The notes under the pieces: model-generated
What the model was told of the DNA's origin: nothing
The model's database searches: none
The model's input: only the letters and a program-made list of their open reading frames with translations
Shown here: piece by piece, positions 62,181 to 64,000 of the stretch
Layout of the letters: each line of letters opens with the position of its first letter
Numbering within the stretch: position 1 is the first letter of the stretch
Program-made: the position numbers and the translations under genes
Source of the DNA: Acidobacteriaceae bacterium TAA 166
Lineage (GTDB): Bacteria > Acidobacteriota > Terriglobia > Terriglobales > Acidobacteriaceae
Direction: 5' to 3'
Assembly: GCA_000421065.1 (NCBI GenBank)
Contig: ATWD01000002.1
Span: 496,001-560,000, forward strand
DNA: 64,000 nucleotides

Positions 62181-64000
62181 ATGGGTCCAAATAGCGCGTC
62201 GACACCGTCCTCCCCCGCGGCTGTCCCTGATAATCCAACTCCCGCATTCAACACTGCGGTGGCCGATACGACTCTGTCCGAGACGCTGATCACGCTGCGT
62301 AAACGGAAGAGGATTCTGTTCACCTTTGTCCTGCTGGGTCTGATCGTCGGCATCTATAAAGCGGAGATGCAGCCTCGCATGTACGAGGCCTTCGGCCGTA
62401 TCCAGGTTCGTTCGGGCTCATCGAACGAGTACAGGATGAATGCGCTGCAGGGCGCGATGGGCGGCGGCGACACGGCGCAGAGGATGCTGACCGAGGTCGC
62501 TATCCTACAAAGCGACTCCCTGATGCTGGCCGTGGCCCGGCAGATGGACCTGGCCAACAATCCTGATTTCTGGGGCGACAAGCAGGCCGGCCCTCGAGTC
62601 TCGATCGACGACCCTGGCGTTCGCCAGAAGACGATCCATCAACTGCAGAGCACGCTGACCATCTCGCAGGTGCAGAAGACCGAGATCATCCGCATCAGCT
62701 ATCAGTCGCAGAGCCCGAAGCTTTCGGCGGATATCGTCAATAAAGTCATTGCCGCGTACATTCAACGCAGCTATGAGGCGAGGTTCTCCTCAAGTCAGAG
62801 GGTCTCGAACTGGCTCTCCGGACAGCTGGACGATCTGAAGCAGCAGGTGCAGACCTCGCAGGAACAGATGCTGGACGTGCAGAAGCGGCTGGGCATCTTG
62901 GGCTTCGATCCGACGCACAGCCAGATCAACTCTTCGATCGAGCAGCTTTCGAAGGCGGCCAACGACGCGCGGATCGACCGGATCATAGCCGAATCGCGCT
63001 ACCGGATGCTAAGTGGGATGGATCCGAACTCGATCGAGAGCTCGCTCGATAACAACTCTACGCAGCAGTCGGAGCTGAACCTTCTGCGCGGTCAGCTGGC
63101 TACGGCGCGTGCAACCTATGCCCAGATGGAGTCGGACCTCGGACCAAATCATCCGCAGGCCAAGGCGCAGAGGGAGCAGATCGCCCAGCTCTCGAATGAG
63201 ATCAACACCGAGCAGCAGCGGCTGGTGCTTCAGTCCAAGCAGCTGTATGCGGCGGCGCGCACCAACGAGGATGAGACCCGAAAGACGCTCGAGAACGAAA
63301 AGAGCGACGCGTACAAGCTCCGCGACGACCTGGTGGAGTATACGATCCGCCAGCGTGAGTTCGAGTCCAATCGTGCCCTCTACGAAGGACTTCTGCAGCG
63401 CCTGAGGACGGCCGGGGTCGAGGCCGGGCTGGAGTCGCTTGAGATCGACGTGGTTGATGCGGCGATGATTCCGGCGACGCCGGTGTTGAAGCGGAAGTCG
63501 ACGGTGGTCCTGACTTACCTCTTCTTCGGTCTGGCGGCAGGCATCATGCTGGCCTTCCTGCTCGAGAATCTGGATACCGGCCTCCGCAGCGTCGCCGAGA
63601 TCGAGAGCATCATCGAGCTTCCCTCGCTGGCGATTATTCCGCGCTTCAAGCGTCCGGGCGCGGAGACAGGAAAGTCCGTCGCCGAGCGCAACATCATCTC
63701 CCTTTCACAGCCGAAGAGCCAGTTTGCTGAAGCCTTCCGTTCGCTTCGGACCGCGCTTCTGCTGTCTTCGGCAGGACACCCTCCCAAGCAGATTCTGCTG
63801 ACCAGCGCGACCCCGTCGGAGGGCAAGACGACGGCCTCGACCAATCTGGCTACGGTACTGGCGCAGGGGGAGGCCCGTGTTCTCCTGATCGATGCCGACA
63901 TGCGCCGGCCGAACGTCCACCTGCGCTTCGGACTCAGCACGAAGACCGGACTTTCGACGCTGCTTTCAGGAGCGACGACTCTCGAGGAGGCGGTGCAGCA
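62181..64000 (+). CDS. Wzc-type polysaccharide tyrosine autokinase, 3' end beyond the window
   Basis: 606 codons are visible. A cytoplasmic N-terminus and TM1 (FTFVLLGLIVGIY) lead into a periplasmic Wzz/coiled-coil region (about 75-440, including DLKQQVQTSQEQMLDVQKRL), TM2 (TYLFFGLAAGIMLAFLL) and the kinase domain with Walker A SEGKTT (K549) and Walker A' LLIDADMRRP (D571, D573). The Tyr-rich tail lies outside. It controls chain length and export of the exopolysaccharide. The start may also be the ATG at 62175; no clear ribosome site is seen. Confidence 0.92.
   Translation, partial: MGPNSASTPSSPAAVPDNPTPAFNTAVADTTLSETLITLRKRKRILFTFVLLGLIVGIYKAEMQPRMYEAFGRIQVRSGSSNEYRMNALQGAMGGGDTAQRMLTEVAILQSDSLMLAVARQMDLANNPDFWGDKQAGPRVSIDDPGVRQKTIHQLQSTLTISQVQKTEIIRISYQSQSPKLSADIVNKVIAAYIQRSYEARFSSSQRVSNWLSGQLDDLKQQVQTSQEQMLDVQKRLGILGFDPTHSQINSSIEQLSKAANDARIDRIIAESRYRMLSGMDPNSIESSLDNNSTQQSELNLLRGQLATARATYAQMESDLGPNHPQAKAQREQIAQLSNEINTEQQRLVLQSKQLYAAARTNEDETRKTLENEKSDAYKLRDDLVEYTIRQREFESNRALYEGLLQRLRTAGVEAGLESLEIDVVDAAMIPATPVLKRKSTVVLTYLFFGLAAGIMLAFLLENLDTGLRSVAEIESIIELPSLAIIPRFKRPGAETGKSVAERNIISLSQPKSQFAEAFRSLRTALLLSSAGHPPKQILLTSATPSEGKTTASTNLATVLAQGEARVLLIDADMRRPNVHLRFGLSTKTGLSTLLSGATTLEEAVQ

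Noticed and set aside
1..64000. CRISPR array, rRNA, complete transposon or prophage
   Set aside because: No regularly spaced repeats, rRNA sequence, transposase or phage structural genes were seen in the window.

Overview
The window is a GC-rich, densely coded chromosomal segment. Its gene content suggests an aerobic, Gram-negative soil bacterium of the phylum Acidobacteriota, probably class Terriglobia (Granulicella/Edaphobacter/Terriglobus-like). Pointers to this are the heptose and heptosyltransferase genes of an outer membrane, LolA, TonB and TolC, a Wzi/Wzc exopolysaccharide locus, a DUF1800 protein, Ku/LigD end joining, YvcK, and a homodimeric AceE with a degenerate E1-alpha-like partner. 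The taxonomic assignment is inference; the window holds no rRNA gene.

Layout. 0-3.5 kb: the probable start of a gene leaving the left edge, an MFS transporter, a YceI protein, then a PilZ protein and a response regulator with a degenerate receiver. 3.5-9.8 kb: the translation block rpsP-khpA-rimM-(antisense outer-membrane protein)-trmD-rplS-rnhB, then a PIG-L deacetylase and pdxH. 9.8-12.5 kb: a TetR regulator divergent from an isochorismatase-fold hydrolase and a DHA2 exporter, with a palindromic operator between them. 12.5-18.7 kb: assorted metabolic and envelope genes (Tat-exported oxidoreductase, DUF1800 protein, cupin, MsrQ-like protein, MhpD-like hydratase). 18.9-22.6 kb: ku and ligD; ligD carries a one-base frameshift inside the phosphoesterase active site. 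22.6-26.6 kb: DDAH-like hydrolase, queuosine-precursor transporter, tRNA-Glu, a decayed P4-type integrase and about 1.6 kb of gene-poor DNA, which looks like the relic of a genomic island.

26.6-32.5 kb: sulfurtransferase, the heptose/LPS genes hldD-hldE-GT9, a DUF4254 protein and a TPR protein. 32.6-40 kb: yvcK-GNAT, rlmN with an acidic insertion, an M16 peptidase, a prepilin overlapping lolA, an HAD phosphatase and a Nudix hydrolase. 40-46.4 kb: an Nramp relative with a non-canonical metal site, UbiD, a NagX-like acyltransferase, TonB and a DedA-rhodanese fusion. 46.5-49.3 kb: an EmrA-like adaptor and TolC without an inner-membrane pump. 49.7-53.6 kb: an oxidoreductase, argJ and a SulP transporter. 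53.85-57.5 kb: aceE and the E1-alpha-like pseudoenzyme. 57.6-64 kb: an exopolysaccharide locus (Wzi, UDP-glucuronate decarboxylase, UDP-glucose dehydrogenase, Wzc-type tyrosine kinase running off the right edge).

The most unusual items are the catalytically stripped E1-alpha homologue beside an intact AceE, the ligD frameshift that splits the HxxxxxHYD motif, the phospho-acceptor-less response regulator co-transcribed with PilZ, and the tRNA-Glu/integrase relic.
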